NCBI GenBank assembly: GCA_947593615.1
Contig: CANQDR010000004.1
Location: 25,403-89,402 of the forward strand
DNA length: 64,000 bases
Reading direction: 5' to 3'
Source of the DNA: an uncultured Clostridia bacterium
GTDB lineage: Bacteria > Bacillota > Clostridia > Oscillospirales > Acutalibacteraceae
How positions within the stretch are numbered: the stretch's first letter is position 1; every line of letters starts with the position of its first letter. Positions 25,887 to 35,996 of the stretch are shown here, in pieces. The notes beneath the pieces were generated by a model that saw nothing but the letters and a program-made list of their open reading frames with translations, ran no database searches and was not told the DNA's origin. Made by a program: the position numbers and the translations under genes.

Positions 25887-27932
25887 TTGAAGCTGTGGAC
25901 AGTTGCTCCGCTTGATAAAAATGAAGCGGCTGAAATTCAAAAAAAATATGAGCTGCCTGCAATAATAGCAATGCTGCTCCAGATAAGAAATATAAAAACA
26001 AAAGAAGAAATAGAAGATTTTCTGTATAACGATTCAGAGATTGAATCTCCGTACGAAATTAAAGATATGGATAAGGCTGTAAGCCGCATAAAAAGCTCGC
26101 TTGACAATTGCGAGCTGATTTGCGTTTACGGAGATTATGACGCTGACGGAGTTACCTCAACAGCTTTGCTGTACTCTTATCTTGAAACCGTCGGAGCAAA
26201 TGCAATGTACTACATTCCGTCCCGTGAAACCGAGGGATACGGAATGAACAAATCGGCGGTTGACCGCCTGAAAGAAAAAGGCGTAAAGCTGATTGTTACC
26301 GTTGACAACGGTATTGCCGCCAATGAAGAAATTGCCTATGCAAAATCTCTCGGTATTGATACGGTTGTAACAGACCACCATATGCCGCAGGAAACTTTGC
26401 CCGACGCGTGTGCGGTTGTTGATTTGCACAGAGAGGATTGCAACAGTAAGTTTAAAAATCTTTCGGGAGTAGGCGTAGCCTTTAAGCTGATTATGGCTTT
26501 GGAGGGCAAATACTGCGACGTGAATTCTCTGCTTGATAATTATGCCGATTTGCTCTGCATAGGAACAATAGGAGATATTGTTGAGCTTAAAGGGGAAAAC
26601 CGAGTGTTTGTAAAGCGCGGACTGCAAAGCATTATGAACAGCGACAGGGTAGGCATTAATTCATTGGTAAAGAATTCAGGACTTTTCGGAAGAAATATTT
26701 CAGCAGGCAACGTATCCTTTACGCTTGTACCGCGTATAAATGCAGTAGGCAGACTCGGACTTTCGCAAAAATCAGTTACGCTGTTGCTGACTGAAAACCC
26801 CGAAGAAGCCGAAGAAATTTCATCTCAGCTTTGTGAAGATAATTCGGAGCGGCAGGATATTGAAAAACAAATCATTAAAAAAATAGATGAACAAGTTAAG
26901 CGTAATCCTGCTGTTGTTTTAGATAAAATAATCGTAATTGACGGCGAGGACTGGCATCAGGGAGTAATAGGAATTGTTGCATCACGAATTAAAGAGATAT
27001 ACGGAAAGCCTGTCATTATAATTTCACGCAGCGGAGAGAGCGCACAAGCTTCAGGCAGAAGCGTGCAGGGATTTCCGCTTAGCGAGGCTGTTTTTGCCTG
27101 TTCGGATTTGCTTACAAAATACGGCGGTCATCCAATGGCGGTTGGACTCGGACTTGAGAGCAAAAACATTGAATTATTCCGAAAAAGAATTAATGAGTTT
27201 GCAGACAGCTATACCGATATGCCTTTTGACAGGCGTAATATTGAGTGCAAGCTCAATCCTGCTTATCTGAGCGTTGATTTGGTAAATTCATTATCGTATT
27301 TACAGCCTTTCGGAGCAGGAAATCTTACGCCTGTTTTTGGTCTGTATAATATGACGCTTGTAAATATTATTCCATTATCAAATAATAAACATCTTAAACT
27401 TGTTTTCACAAGGAACAGCGCAACAGTAAATGCAATGAAATTTTTCACTTCAAGCGAGGAATTTCCCTATGTCAAGGGCGATATTCTCGACCTTGCAGTA
27501 ACGCTTGATACAAATGAGTATAACGGCAGCGTCAGCGTATCGGTAATAATTAATGATATAAAATCCTCGTCAGACGATTCAGAAGCAATTCTTACAAGCC
27601 TGCGTTCATTTGAGGATTTCTGCTGCGGAAATATGCTTACAAAACAGCAGATTGACGGCTTGTTGCCCGACCGAAATGATTTTGCATTATTGTACAGATA
27701 TTTAAAACAAAACGGAGGATATAATTTTCCTGCCGAAACTCTTGTACATAAGCTTGACAATAAGCTGTCATTTGGTAAAATTAGAGTTATACTTGAAGCA
27801 ATGAGCGATCTCGGACTTATCGAGATTTGTGAAGGGCTTAGATCAAATCATATAAAATTATTGGAGGTTGCGGGCAAAGTTGACCTTGAATCTGCCCGCA
27901 TAATCAAAAAATTGAGAGAGGTGTCACAGTGA
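25887..27932 (+). CDS. recJ: Single-strand DNA exonuclease RecJ
   Basis: The 681-residue DHH-family 5'-3' exonuclease has GDYDADG (about 82-88), TDHH (162-165), the DHHA1 motif GGHPMAVG (about 416-423) and an OB-like C-terminal part. Length exceeds a minimal RecJ by a C-terminal extension typical of Firmicutes. TTG start with AAAGGAAG upstream. relA starts within its stop (GTGA). Confidence 0.94.
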   Translation: MKLWTVAPLDKNEAAEIQKKYELPAIIAMLLQIRNIKTKEEIEDFLYNDSEIESPYEIKDMDKAVSRIKSSLDNCELICVYGDYDADGVTSTALLYSYLETVGANAMYYIPSRETEGYGMNKSAVDRLKEKGVKLIVTVDNGIAANEEIAYAKSLGIDTVVTDHHMPQETLPDACAVVDLHREDCNSKFKNLSGVGVAFKLIMALEGKYCDVNSLLDNYADLLCIGTIGDIVELKGENRVFVKRGLQSIMNSDRVGINSLVKNSGLFGRNISAGNVSFTLVPRINAVGRLGLSQKSVTLLLTENPEEAEEISSQLCEDNSERQDIEKQIIKKIDEQVKRNPAVVLDKIIVIDGEDWHQGVIGIVASRIKEIYGKPVIIISRSGESAQASGRSVQGFPLSEAVFACSDLLTKYGGHPMAVGLGLESKNIELFRKRINEFADSYTDMPFDRRNIECKLNPAYLSVDLVNSLSYLQPFGAGNLTPVFGLYNMTLVNIIPLSNNKHLKLVFTRNSATVNAMKFFTSSEEFPYVKGDILDLAVTLDTNEYNGSVSVSVIINDIKSSSDDSEAILTSLRSFEDFCCGNMLTKQQIDGLLPDRNDFALLYRYLKQNGGYNFPAETLVHKLDNKLSFGKIRVILEAMSDLGLIEICEGLRSNHIKLLEVAGKVDLESARIIKKLREVSQ

Positions 27933-30124
27933 GTAAATATTCAAATGTTGCTCATTATCAAGATTTTACCGAACTTGAAAATATTCTTGCATTGTCAAAC
28001 AACACATATGATATTGATAAAATAAAAAAAGCGTATAAATATGCAGAAAAATCCCACGGCGACCAGCGCAGAGTTTCTGGAATTCCCTATATACTCCATC
28101 CCACATCAGTTGCGTGTATTATAGCAGAGCTCGGAATGGATACCGACACAATCTGCGGTGCGCTTCTTCACGATGTTGTAGAAGATACTCCCATAACGCT
28201 TGATGATGTCAGAAAAACATTTGGAGCAGACGTAGCAAAGCTTATAGACGGAGTGACCAAAATCTCAAAAATCCCGTATTCTACCCGTGAACAGCAGCAG
28301 GCTGAGAATATCAGAAAAATGCTTATTGCAATGGCTGACGACATCAGGGTAATAATTATAAAGCTCGGCGACAGACTTCACAATATGCGCACAATGGACT
28401 GTATGCCTGAGCAGAAGCGCAGAGATAAATCGCTTGAAAATATGCAGGTTTTTGCGCCTATTGCACACAGGCTCGGTATCAAAACCATAAAGGATGAGCT
28501 TGAGGACCGTTCTCTGCAATATTTAGACCCTATCGGATATAAAGAAATAGAGGACGCTCTGTTGCTTTCCGAAGACGGAAGAGATAAGTTTATTGAATCA
28601 ATAAAAAAACAGATTCTTGACAAGACAGAAGATTCGATTGAAAATGTATATATCAGCGGCAGGGTTAAGAGCATAAACAGCATATACCGCAAAACCTTTA
28701 TGCAGGGCAGAACGATTGACCAGATTTTTGATGTTTTTGCCGTTCGCGTAATAGTTGACACAGTTCCTGACTGCTACAATGTACTCGGAGTAGTTCATGA
28801 TATTTTTAAACCTATTCCAAATCGTTTCAAGGACTATATTTCAATGCCTAAGCCGAATATGTATCAGTCGCTTCATACAACGGTTTTGGATAATAATGCC
28901 ATTCCGTTTGAAGTTCAGATACGCACATGGGATATGCACTACACAGCCGAATACGGAATTGCCGCGCATTGGAAATATAAGCTCGGTATGGGAGCAGATA
29001 AAAGCGGTGACGACAGACTCAGCGAGAATATTCAGCGCGTCAAAAAAATGATTTTAGACCAGCTTGAAACTGAAGATGTAACCGATATTGCAAAGAATAT
29101 CAGAAATGATTTTGCAGAAAATGCCGTATATATCTTCACTCCAAAAGGAGATGTTTTCAGTCTACCGCAGGGTTCAACGCCAATTGATATGGCTTACCTA
29201 ATTCACACACAGGTAGGTCACAGAATGGTGGGCGCAAAGGTCAACGGAAAAATAGTTTCAATTGATTACAAACTGAGAACCGGTGATATATGCGAAATTA
29301 TAACTCAAAAGGAAGAACATCCGAATAAAGCGTGGATAGACATATGTAAAACTGCTTCGGCAAAATCAAAAATACGCCAATGGTACAAGCACGAAAAGCG
29401 TGATGAAAACATTGTTGAGGGTAAACAAATGCTTGAGCGTGAGTTCAAGCGTCATGGAATAAATCTTACAGAGGAAGAGTATGAGGAATTTTTCCGTAAA
29501 ATGCTGTTAAAAAAGCAGTATAATACTATAGACGACTTTTATGCAGCCATAGGATACGGCGGTATCCAGCTTTGGAAGATTATGCCCAGACTGAAAGAGG
29601 AATATCAGAAAGCATTTGCTTCAAATATTGAGAATATCAATGTTCCGCAGGCTCCTGTAAAACGCAACAAGGCAACGTCGGGCGTAGTTATAGAAGGTGC
29701 TGACGATGTGCTTGTAAAATTCTCTAATTGCTGTAATCCTCTGCCCGGTGATGATATAATCGGTTACATCACAAGGGGATACGGTGTTTCAATACACAAG
29801 CGTGAATGTTCAAATGTGCCTAAGGATATTTCATTATGCGAAGAACCGGAACGGTGGATTACCTGTTATTGGGAGGATGAGATAGGCGAAGCGTTCAGAA
29901 GCACGCTTCAGATTACTGCGACCGACCGCACAGGACTTCTTGCTGATGTTACAATAAAACTTTCTAATATGCACATTTTTATTCATTCATTAAATTCCAG
30001 AGAGCTTGGCAACGGCAAGGCTGTTGTAACAGCAACCATAGATGTTATGGGCAAAAATCACCTTAGAGGAGTTATTTCAAAGTTATCTGATATTAACGGA
30101 ATAGAAGAAATAAAAAGAGTTTAG
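27929..30124 (+). CDS. relA: (p)ppGpp synthetase/hydrolase (Rel/SpoT family)
   Basis: Stringent-response enzyme that makes and degrades (p)ppGpp. The 731-residue protein has the HD hydrolase domain (LLHDVVEDT; His81-Asp82), the synthetase domain (GRVKSINSIYRK...PNMYQSLHTTV), a TGS domain (VYIFTPKGDVFSLPQGSTPID), a zinc-finger segment with Cys-Cys (NCCNPLPGD) and a C-terminal ACT domain. Both catalytic halves look intact, so it is bifunctional. GTG start coupled to recJ. The apt gene often between recJ and relA is absent. Confidence 0.95.
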   Translation: MSKYSNVAHYQDFTELENILALSNNTYDIDKIKKAYKYAEKSHGDQRRVSGIPYILHPTSVACIIAELGMDTDTICGALLHDVVEDTPITLDDVRKTFGADVAKLIDGVTKISKIPYSTREQQQAENIRKMLIAMADDIRVIIIKLGDRLHNMRTMDCMPEQKRRDKSLENMQVFAPIAHRLGIKTIKDELEDRSLQYLDPIGYKEIEDALLLSEDGRDKFIESIKKQILDKTEDSIENVYISGRVKSINSIYRKTFMQGRTIDQIFDVFAVRVIVDTVPDCYNVLGVVHDIFKPIPNRFKDYISMPKPNMYQSLHTTVLDNNAIPFEVQIRTWDMHYTAEYGIAAHWKYKLGMGADKSGDDRLSENIQRVKKMILDQLETEDVTDIAKNIRNDFAENAVYIFTPKGDVFSLPQGSTPIDMAYLIHTQVGHRMVGAKVNGKIVSIDYKLRTGDICEIITQKEEHPNKAWIDICKTASAKSKIRQWYKHEKRDENIVEGKQMLEREFKRHGINLTEEEYEEFFRKMLLKKQYNTIDDFYAAIGYGGIQLWKIMPRLKEEYQKAFASNIENINVPQAPVKRNKATSGVVIEGADDVLVKFSNCCNPLPGDDIIGYITRGYGVSIHKRECSNVPKDISLCEEPERWITCYWEDEIGEAFRSTLQITATDRTGLLADVTIKLSNMHIFIHSLNSRELGNGKAVVTATIDVMGKNHLRGVISKLSDINGIEEIKRV

Positions 30125-30188
30125 TATTTTCGAATACAAAAGCCGTTTTGGTTTCTTGTTCCGATATTATATCGTATGGAGATTTGTT

Positions 30189-30644
30189 ATGAAAGCAATT
30201 TTACAAAGGGTATCATCTGCTAAGGTGGATGTTGACGGCGAAACAGTCGGAAAAATTGAAAAAGGATTTCTCATTCTGCTCGGTGTTGAAAACGGTGATG
30301 AAAAGCGTGATGCCGAAGTACTGGCAAATAAAATATCTGGTCTTCGCATATTTACGGATGAAAATGACAAAATGAATTTGTCGCTTTCGGATGTCGGAGG
30401 AGAAGCACTTGTTATTTCAAATTTCACTCTCTGCGCTGATTGCTCTCACGGCAGACGACCAAGCTTTATTAAGGCTGCCCGACCCGAAACAGCAGAGCCG
30501 TTATACGAGTATTTCTGTCAAATAATGCTTGATAACGGAGTTTCAAAAGTTGAAAAGGGAATTTTCGGCGCAGATATGAAGGTTTCGCTCATAAATGACG
30601 GACCGGTGACAATTGACATTAACTCAAAGGATTTGAAAAAATGA
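30189..30644 (+). CDS. dtd: D-aminoacyl-tRNA deacylase
   Basis: Hydrolyses D-amino acids mischarged on tRNA. The 151-residue protein shows the family motifs SNFTLCADCSHGRRPSF and the C-terminal NDGPVTI; the usual Gly-cis-Pro pair is within the latter. Start 30189 is set by GGAG (30178-30181), ignoring an in-frame open stretch from 30156. Overlaps the next gene by 4 bp. Confidence 0.95.
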   Translation: MKAILQRVSSAKVDVDGETVGKIEKGFLILLGVENGDEKRDAEVLANKISGLRIFTDENDKMNLSLSDVGGEALVISNFTLCADCSHGRRPSFIKAARPETAEPLYEYFCQIMLDNGVSKVEKGIFGADMKVSLINDGPVTIDINSKDLKK

Positions 30645-31267
30645 TAATTATTCAAATATATAACGTATCGCATCTTTCTACAAATTGTTGCTATCTTGTT
30701 GATGAAGTCTCAGGAAAATCGGCTGTAGTTGACCCGGGCGACAAATCCGAAGATCTTGTTTCGCAAATTGAGAAAGACGGCGGAAAACTTGAATATGTAA
30801 TGCTTACACACGGACATTATGACCATATAAGTTATGCCCGCGAACTTGCGGATAAATTCGGCGCAAAAATTATAACAGGCGAAAAGAATAATGAATTTTT
30901 AAGTAAGCCCGAATATAATCTCAGTATTTATCAAGGAAAGGCTTTGCCTGAATTTTCCGCAGACATACTGCTCAAAGACGGCGATACGTTTATGCTCGGA
31001 GAAACCGAAATTAAGTATATTTCCACTCCGGGACATACAAGCGGATGCGGAGTGTATATTTTTGATAATACTATACTCAGCGGCGATACGCTGTTTTGCG
31101 AATCATACGGCAGAACGGATTTACCGACAGGTGATGACAGCGTTATGCTTGCTTCTCTTAAAAAACTTAAGGAAATTGACGGTAATTATAATGTAATCCC
31201 GGGACACGGAGAGCTTACAACGCTTGACCACGAAAGAAAATACAATCCGCTTATGAGCAGGCTTTAA
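30641..31267 (+). CDS. MBL-fold hydrolase (glyoxalase II-like)
   Basis: The 208-residue metallo-beta-lactamase-fold protein has the zinc motif THGHYDHI (about residues 56-63), STPGHTSGCGVY, SGDTLF and the late GHG, as in YcbL/glyoxalase II-like hydrolases. Substrate probably a thioester or similar; not determinable. It follows dtd in the usual clostridial order. Confidence 0.9.
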   Translation: MIIIQIYNVSHLSTNCCYLVDEVSGKSAVVDPGDKSEDLVSQIEKDGGKLEYVMLTHGHYDHISYARELADKFGAKIITGEKNNEFLSKPEYNLSIYQGKALPEFSADILLKDGDTFMLGETEIKYISTPGHTSGCGVYIFDNTILSGDTLFCESYGRTDLPTGDDSVMLASLKKLKEIDGNYNVIPGHGELTTLDHERKYNPLMSRL

Positions 31268-31286
31268 TACTGACATCAGTTCAAAG

Positions 31287-31339
31287 AAAGGAACAATACC
31301 GTGAATAAAGGTTTTTCACGGTATCTTGTATATTTGTAA
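31287..31339 (+). CDS. 12-codon leader ORF with start-sequestering hairpin before hemZ
   Basis: A Shine-Dalgarno (AAAGGA, 31287-31292) precedes GTG 31301; the frame reads VNKGFSRYLVYL and stops at 31337-31339, one base before the hemZ ATG, which has no Shine-Dalgarno of its own. TACCGTGAA (31297-31305), containing the GTG, pairs perfectly with TTCACGGTA (31315-31323). This looks like a translationally coupled leader whose start can be masked. The coordinates include the ribosome binding site. Confidence 0.5.
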
Positions 31340-31340
31340 A

Positions 31341-32789
31341 ATGAATTTATATATAAAAAATCACACGTTCTGGTTTGAACTTGAAAATCTGACAAGATTG
31401 TTTTTCCCGAATGAAAAAATATCGGTTTTTAAAGAGTTTGATACAAACGAAGCTCCGTATATTTATACCGAGCTGTCCGATAAAATACTTGTAAAAGTAG
31501 AAGTAAACGTCTTTAAAATGGAGCTGACGGCAGAAAAGACCGAGAATGATGATGAAAACGAGCTTATTACCGCTCAGCTCTTATATAAAATTCTGCAAAA
31601 ATTTACGGGAATAACCCAACCGTGGGGAGTGCTTACCGGAGTGCGACCCGTAAAGCTTTTGCGAAAGCTCGGTGAAGAAGTCGGAGAAGAAAATGCACGA
31701 AAGAAGTTTCGTGAGGATTTTTTTGTAAGTAATCAAAAACTTCTGCTTGCAGAAGAAACCGAAAAAAATGAAAAGCAGATTTTAAGCCTTTCAAGGCCTG
31801 ATTCTTTCAGCCTTTATGTAGGAATACCATTTTGCCCGTCAAGGTGCAGTTACTGCTCGTTTGTAATGTCGTCAATAGAGCGTGCCGAAAAACTCATTGA
31901 TCCCTATGTCAATTTATTATGCGATGAAATTAAGGCTACCGCCGAAATCGCATCATCGCTCGGACTACGACTTGAAACAGTATATTTCGGCGGAGGAACT
32001 CCCACTACGCTCAACGCAGAACAGCTTAACAGTGTGCTTGGTACGGTAAATAAATATTTTGATATGAAAACCTGCAGAGAATTTACCGTAGAGGCAGGCA
32101 GACCGGACACAATAGATTCCGAACGTCTTTTTGCCTTAAAAGAAAATAAAGTGGACAGAATAAGCATAAATCCTCAAACTACTAACAATGATGTTTTAAA
32201 AAACATCGGAAGAAAACACACCGCAGAACAGTTTTTTTCTGCGTTTGAGCTTGCACGAAAATGCGGATTTGGCAATATAAACACCGACCTCATTGCAGGC
32301 TTGCCGTCAGACAGTTATGACAGCTTTAAAAATTCTCTCAACTCAATTAGGAAGTTGTCGCCTGAATGTATAACGGTACATACGCTGTGTATGAAACGCG
32401 CTTCGACCCTTACAACTCAGGGAGTTACAATGAATAAATTTGATGCGGAGCAAACGGAAAAAATGCTTGATTATACGCAGAAAGAGCTTGTTAATGACGG
32501 ATATATTCCATACTATATGTACCGTCAGAGCAGAATGGTAGGCAATCTTGAAAACGTAGGCTGGTCTAAAAAAGGATTTGAAAGCCTGTACAATGTCTAT
32601 GTAATGGATGAAACACATACAATACTTGCGTGCGGTTCGGGTGGAGTAACAAAGCTTAAAAACAACAGAACAGATTATCTTGAAAGAATCTTCAATTTTA
32701 AATATCCATATGAATATATAGACCGATTTGATGAAATTATAAAGAGGAAGTCGGCAATAAACAAATTTTATGCCCAGAAATACTGTTGA
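31341..32789 (+). CDS. hemZ: Coproporphyrinogen dehydrogenase HemZ-like radical SAM protein
   Basis: The 482-residue radical SAM protein has the cluster motif C165-x3-C169-x2-C172 (FCPSRCSYCSF), the GGGTPT motif and the HemN-like C-terminal region (MYRQSRMVGNLENVGW). Clostridial HemZ proteins are annotated as oxygen-independent coproporphyrinogen dehydrogenases, but no other haem gene is here, so the substrate is uncertain. The ATG at 31341 lacks a Shine-Dalgarno and depends on the leader ORF just upstream. Confidence 0.88.
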   Translation: MNLYIKNHTFWFELENLTRLFFPNEKISVFKEFDTNEAPYIYTELSDKILVKVEVNVFKMELTAEKTENDDENELITAQLLYKILQKFTGITQPWGVLTGVRPVKLLRKLGEEVGEENARKKFREDFFVSNQKLLLAEETEKNEKQILSLSRPDSFSLYVGIPFCPSRCSYCSFVMSSIERAEKLIDPYVNLLCDEIKATAEIASSLGLRLETVYFGGGTPTTLNAEQLNSVLGTVNKYFDMKTCREFTVEAGRPDTIDSERLFALKENKVDRISINPQTTNNDVLKNIGRKHTAEQFFSAFELARKCGFGNINTDLIAGLPSDSYDSFKNSLNSIRKLSPECITVHTLCMKRASTLTTQGVTMNKFDAEQTEKMLDYTQKELVNDGYIPYYMYRQSRMVGNLENVGWSKKGFESLYNVYVMDETHTILACGSGGVTKLKNNRTDYLERIFNFKYPYEYIDRFDEIIKRKSAINKFYAQKYC

Positions 32790-32814
32790 TTATTATGTCA
32801 AACAGTGCTATAAT
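32786..32814 (+). promoter_or_regulatory. Promoter of the zinc-ribbon/flippase/mazG unit
   Basis: TTGATT (32786-32791), 17-bp spacer, TATAAT (32809-32814); the -35 overlaps the hemZ stop codon. Confidence 0.65.
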
Positions 32815-32848
32815 ACACAAATAATATAAATTGAAAGGTTGGTATATT

Positions 32849-33265
32849 ATGGGAAAATTTGATGATATTTTTGATGATGTAGTTGTAAATGCAAAGGCAG
32901 CAGCTTCGGCGGTTTCTAAGAAGGCTACAGATGTTTATGACACTTCAAAGCATAAAATCACTGCTGCTGAAATCAGAAGCGATATTAATAAAAAGCTTCG
33001 TGACCTTGGTGCGCTTACTTATAAATCAAAAATTCACGGAACCGATTATTCGGAGAAGATGGAGAATATTATAACTGAAATAACGGATTTAAAGGATAAT
33101 CTCAATGTAATTAACGAGCATATTTCCGCTGCCAAAAATCAGAAAAGATGTCCGCATTGCGGCGCAGGAATTCCGAAGAATTCTGTTTTTTGCAATATCT
33201 GCGGTGAGAAACTCTCCGACTGTGAAAAATCGGATGATAATTTTGAAAATATTGATGAATTATAA
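32849..33265 (+). CDS. Zinc-ribbon domain protein with N-terminal helical region
   Basis: The 138-residue protein has an Ala/Lys/Asp-rich helical first two thirds with likely coiled coil (about 15-95) and a C-terminal zinc ribbon: CPHCGAGIPKNSVFCNICG (two Cys-x2-Cys pairs, about 105-122). It ends in an acidic tail. Function unknown; cytoplasmic. Start 32849 follows GAAAGG. Own promoter; probably co-transcribed with the flippase gene 33 bp downstream. Confidence 0.75.
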   Translation: MGKFDDIFDDVVVNAKAAASAVSKKATDVYDTSKHKITAAEIRSDINKKLRDLGALTYKSKIHGTDYSEKMENIITEITDLKDNLNVINEHISAAKNQKRCPHCGAGIPKNSVFCNICGEKLSDCEKSDDNFENIDEL

Positions 33266-33298
33266 GTTATATAAAATTTCATATATAGGTGATTTGAT

Positions 33299-35110
33299 TT
33301 GTCAAAAAAATATAATGCGGTAGCAAATTCCGATAAAGATATTTCGCAGTCCTTTTTAAAAGGTGCCGCAATACTAACCTTAAGTATGGTTGTCGTCAAG
33401 GTTTTCGGACTTCTGGATAAAGTTATCCTTACGGATATTTATTCTATGTTCGGCGAAAACGTTGCCTCAATGGGCATGGGACTTTACAGCAATGCCTTTG
33501 AGATTTTTGTCGTTATATTTACTGTTGCAACCGGCGGTCTGCCGATTGCAATTTCACGTCTTGTATCCGAGAGTATGGCACAAAAACGCTACAAGGATGT
33601 CAGACTGATACATAAAATATCCGTGCCGTTCTTTGTAATTGTAGGTATCGTTTGTTTGATTATAATGCTTACAGGCAGTTTTTTTTATGTACAGATAATC
33701 CATTCTCCTTATTCAATCTACGCAATGGTATGCCTTGCACCGACAATATTTTTCGGTTGCCTTGTTTCAATATACAGAGGATACTTTGAGGGTCAGCGCA
33801 ATATGACTCCGACTGCGATTTCAGAGATAATTGAGGCAGCAGTCAAACTGATAATCGGCGCTTTGCTTGCGTATCTCATTATGAAATTCGGAATAGATTC
33901 CTACAATCAGTCGCAGACCTTTTTATGGTTTACATTCAATTCAGAGGTTGAAGCTCAGAATACTATTCTTGCGTTTTCAGTTGCAGGGGCAATATGCGGA
34001 ATCACATTAGGCAGCTTTGCGTCTTTTGCATTTTTGCTGCTTCGATATAAAATCAGCGGCGATGGAATTCCCGAGGAATATTATCGTAATTCTGTTGACG
34101 CGAGAGCAAAAAGAGAAACCTTTATCATAATTTGCAAAACAGCGGTTCCGATTGCAACAGGAGCACTTGTAATGAGCCTTGGTTCGCTGATTGACCAGAT
34201 TATAATTCAGAATGTGCTCTCAAATCTTGCAGTTTCAAATTTCGAGGCCCTTTATTCACAGTACAGCAAATTCTATTCCAATGAGGTTTTCTTCGGAGAA
34301 CCAAGCACCGGCGTTCCTATTACGATTCATACACGCCTGTGGGGTTGTTATTCCTCAGCGCTTACTCTTATGCAGCTTGTTACCGCTGTTACACAGGTGT
34401 TTGGCTCAAGTGCAATGCCAAATGTAACAAGCGCGTGGACAAAGGGTAACAGAGAGGAACTGAAAAAGTCAATTGAAACGGTAATCAGAATGACCATGAT
34501 GTTTACTCTGCCTATGTCATTGGGACTTTGCGTTCTGTCACATCCTATAATGTCATTTGTTTACTCAGACGCGGCAATAGACGAAATAGGCGGCAATGTT
34601 CTTACTCTTATGGGCATAACCACCATCTTTACAGCGGCGGTAACTCCAGTGTGCAGTATGCTTCAGGGAATAGGCAAGGTAAAGCTTCCCATGAAGCTGT
34701 ATACCGTTTGTATGCTGATTAAGATTGCAATTACATGGATGTTTGTCAGCATACCTGAAATCAATATTCAGGGTGCAACTGCGGGCTCGCTTATTGCTTA
34801 TGCAATAATTCTTATAATCGGTATGTATCTGCTTGTAAAACACTCAAAGGTTTCGCCCAATTTCTTTACTACAACCATAAAACCGCTTATAGGAGCAGTA
34901 TTAAGCTCGGCTGCGGCATTTTTTGCGAATATGTTATTTTCTTCATTTTTGCCGCAGAGAATATCGACTGTAATTGCAATTCTTTGTGCAATAATTATAT
35001 ACCTTGTCGCATTGCTTCTTATGCGTACATTTACAGCTACTGAAATAAAATTTTTGCCAAAAGGAGAAAAAATTTCAAAAGTACTTGAAAAATGGCAATT
35101 AATAGGGTAA
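33299..35110 (+). CDS. MATE/MOP-superfamily lipid flippase (YabM/SpoVB/MurJ-like)
   Basis: The 603-residue integral membrane protein has about 14 spans and the polysaccharide-biosynthesis family start (FLKGAAILTLSMVVVKVFGLLDKVILTDIYS). Such proteins flip lipid-linked precursors for wall or cortex. It sits where YabM sits in Bacillus, immediately before mazG. It is about 80 residues longer than SpoVB, with extra loops near residues 190-225 and 305-350. TTG start at 33299. Confidence 0.88.
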   Translation: MSKKYNAVANSDKDISQSFLKGAAILTLSMVVVKVFGLLDKVILTDIYSMFGENVASMGMGLYSNAFEIFVVIFTVATGGLPIAISRLVSESMAQKRYKDVRLIHKISVPFFVIVGIVCLIIMLTGSFFYVQIIHSPYSIYAMVCLAPTIFFGCLVSIYRGYFEGQRNMTPTAISEIIEAAVKLIIGALLAYLIMKFGIDSYNQSQTFLWFTFNSEVEAQNTILAFSVAGAICGITLGSFASFAFLLLRYKISGDGIPEEYYRNSVDARAKRETFIIICKTAVPIATGALVMSLGSLIDQIIIQNVLSNLAVSNFEALYSQYSKFYSNEVFFGEPSTGVPITIHTRLWGCYSSALTLMQLVTAVTQVFGSSAMPNVTSAWTKGNREELKKSIETVIRMTMMFTLPMSLGLCVLSHPIMSFVYSDAAIDEIGGNVLTLMGITTIFTAAVTPVCSMLQGIGKVKLPMKLYTVCMLIKIAITWMFVSIPEINIQGATAGSLIAYAIILIIGMYLLVKHSKVSPNFFTTTIKPLIGAVLSSAAAFFANMLFSSFLPQRISTVIAILCAIIIYLVALLLMRTFTATEIKFLPKGEKISKVLEKWQLIG

Positions 35111-35181
35111 AATAAGTAACTGAGATTATAAATAAGAAAAAATTGCTTATCTTAGTTATAATGAATTCGGAGATGTAGCAG

Positions 35182-35982
35182 ATGAATTTTAAAGAGAAGT
35201 CAGAATATAATTTTAACGACCTTGTTGAAATAGTAAAAATTCTGCGTTCGCCGAACGGATGTCCGTGGGACAGAGAACAAACTCATAAATCAATCCGCTC
35301 CAATTTTATTGAAGAAACCTATGAAGCTGTCGAAGCAATAGATACAGATGATACCGAGCTTTTAAAAGAAGAACTTGGCGATGTACTTTTGCAGGTAGCT
35401 TTACATTCCGAAATAGAAAGTGAAAAGAACACTTTTACAATTGATGATGTATGCGATGGAATTTGCAAAAAGCTTATTGTTCGTCATCCGCACGTTTTCG
35501 GTAATGTAAATGCTGAGACGACTGATCAGGTTCTTAAAAACTGGGATGCAATAAAAATGCAGACAAAATCTCAAAAAACTCAAACGCAGGCAATGCAAAG
35601 TGTATCAAAAGCACTGCCTTCGCTTATGAGAAGCACTAAAATCCAGCAAAAGGCTGCTAAGGTAGGTTTTGACTGGGACAATGTTGATGGGGCTCTCAAT
35701 AAGCTTTTTGAGGAATGCGGCGAGCTTAAAGCTGTGGTAAACAGTAGCGACAGGGATAATCAGCGTGAAGAACTCGGAGACGTTTTGTTTTCTGTAGTTA
35801 ATGTTGCAAGATTTCTCGACATAGACAGTGAACATGCGCTGTATGATGCCTGTGAAAAATTCACAAACCGTTTTTCATTAGTTGAAAGCCTTGCCAAAGA
35901 GCGGGATATAGATTTGAAAACGGCTTCACTTTCGATACTTGATTCCCTTTGGGAAGAAGTAAAAATATTACAAAAAATGTAA
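35182..35982 (+). CDS. mazG: Nucleoside triphosphate pyrophosphohydrolase
   Basis: House-cleaning NTP pyrophosphatase. The 266-residue protein has two MazG domains; the first carries CPWDREQTHKSIR and EETYEAVEAI...EELGDVLLQV, the second EECGELKAV...REELGDVLFSVVN. Matches YabN, minus its N-terminal methylase domain. hup follows after 14 bp. Confidence 0.94.
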   Translation: MNFKEKSEYNFNDLVEIVKILRSPNGCPWDREQTHKSIRSNFIEETYEAVEAIDTDDTELLKEELGDVLLQVALHSEIESEKNTFTIDDVCDGICKKLIVRHPHVFGNVNAETTDQVLKNWDAIKMQTKSQKTQTQAMQSVSKALPSLMRSTKIQQKAAKVGFDWDNVDGALNKLFEECGELKAVVNSSDRDNQREELGDVLFSVVNVARFLDIDSEHALYDACEKFTNRFSLVESLAKERDIDLKTASLSILDSLWEEVKILQKM

Positions 35983-35996
35983 TGGAGGCTTAAAAA

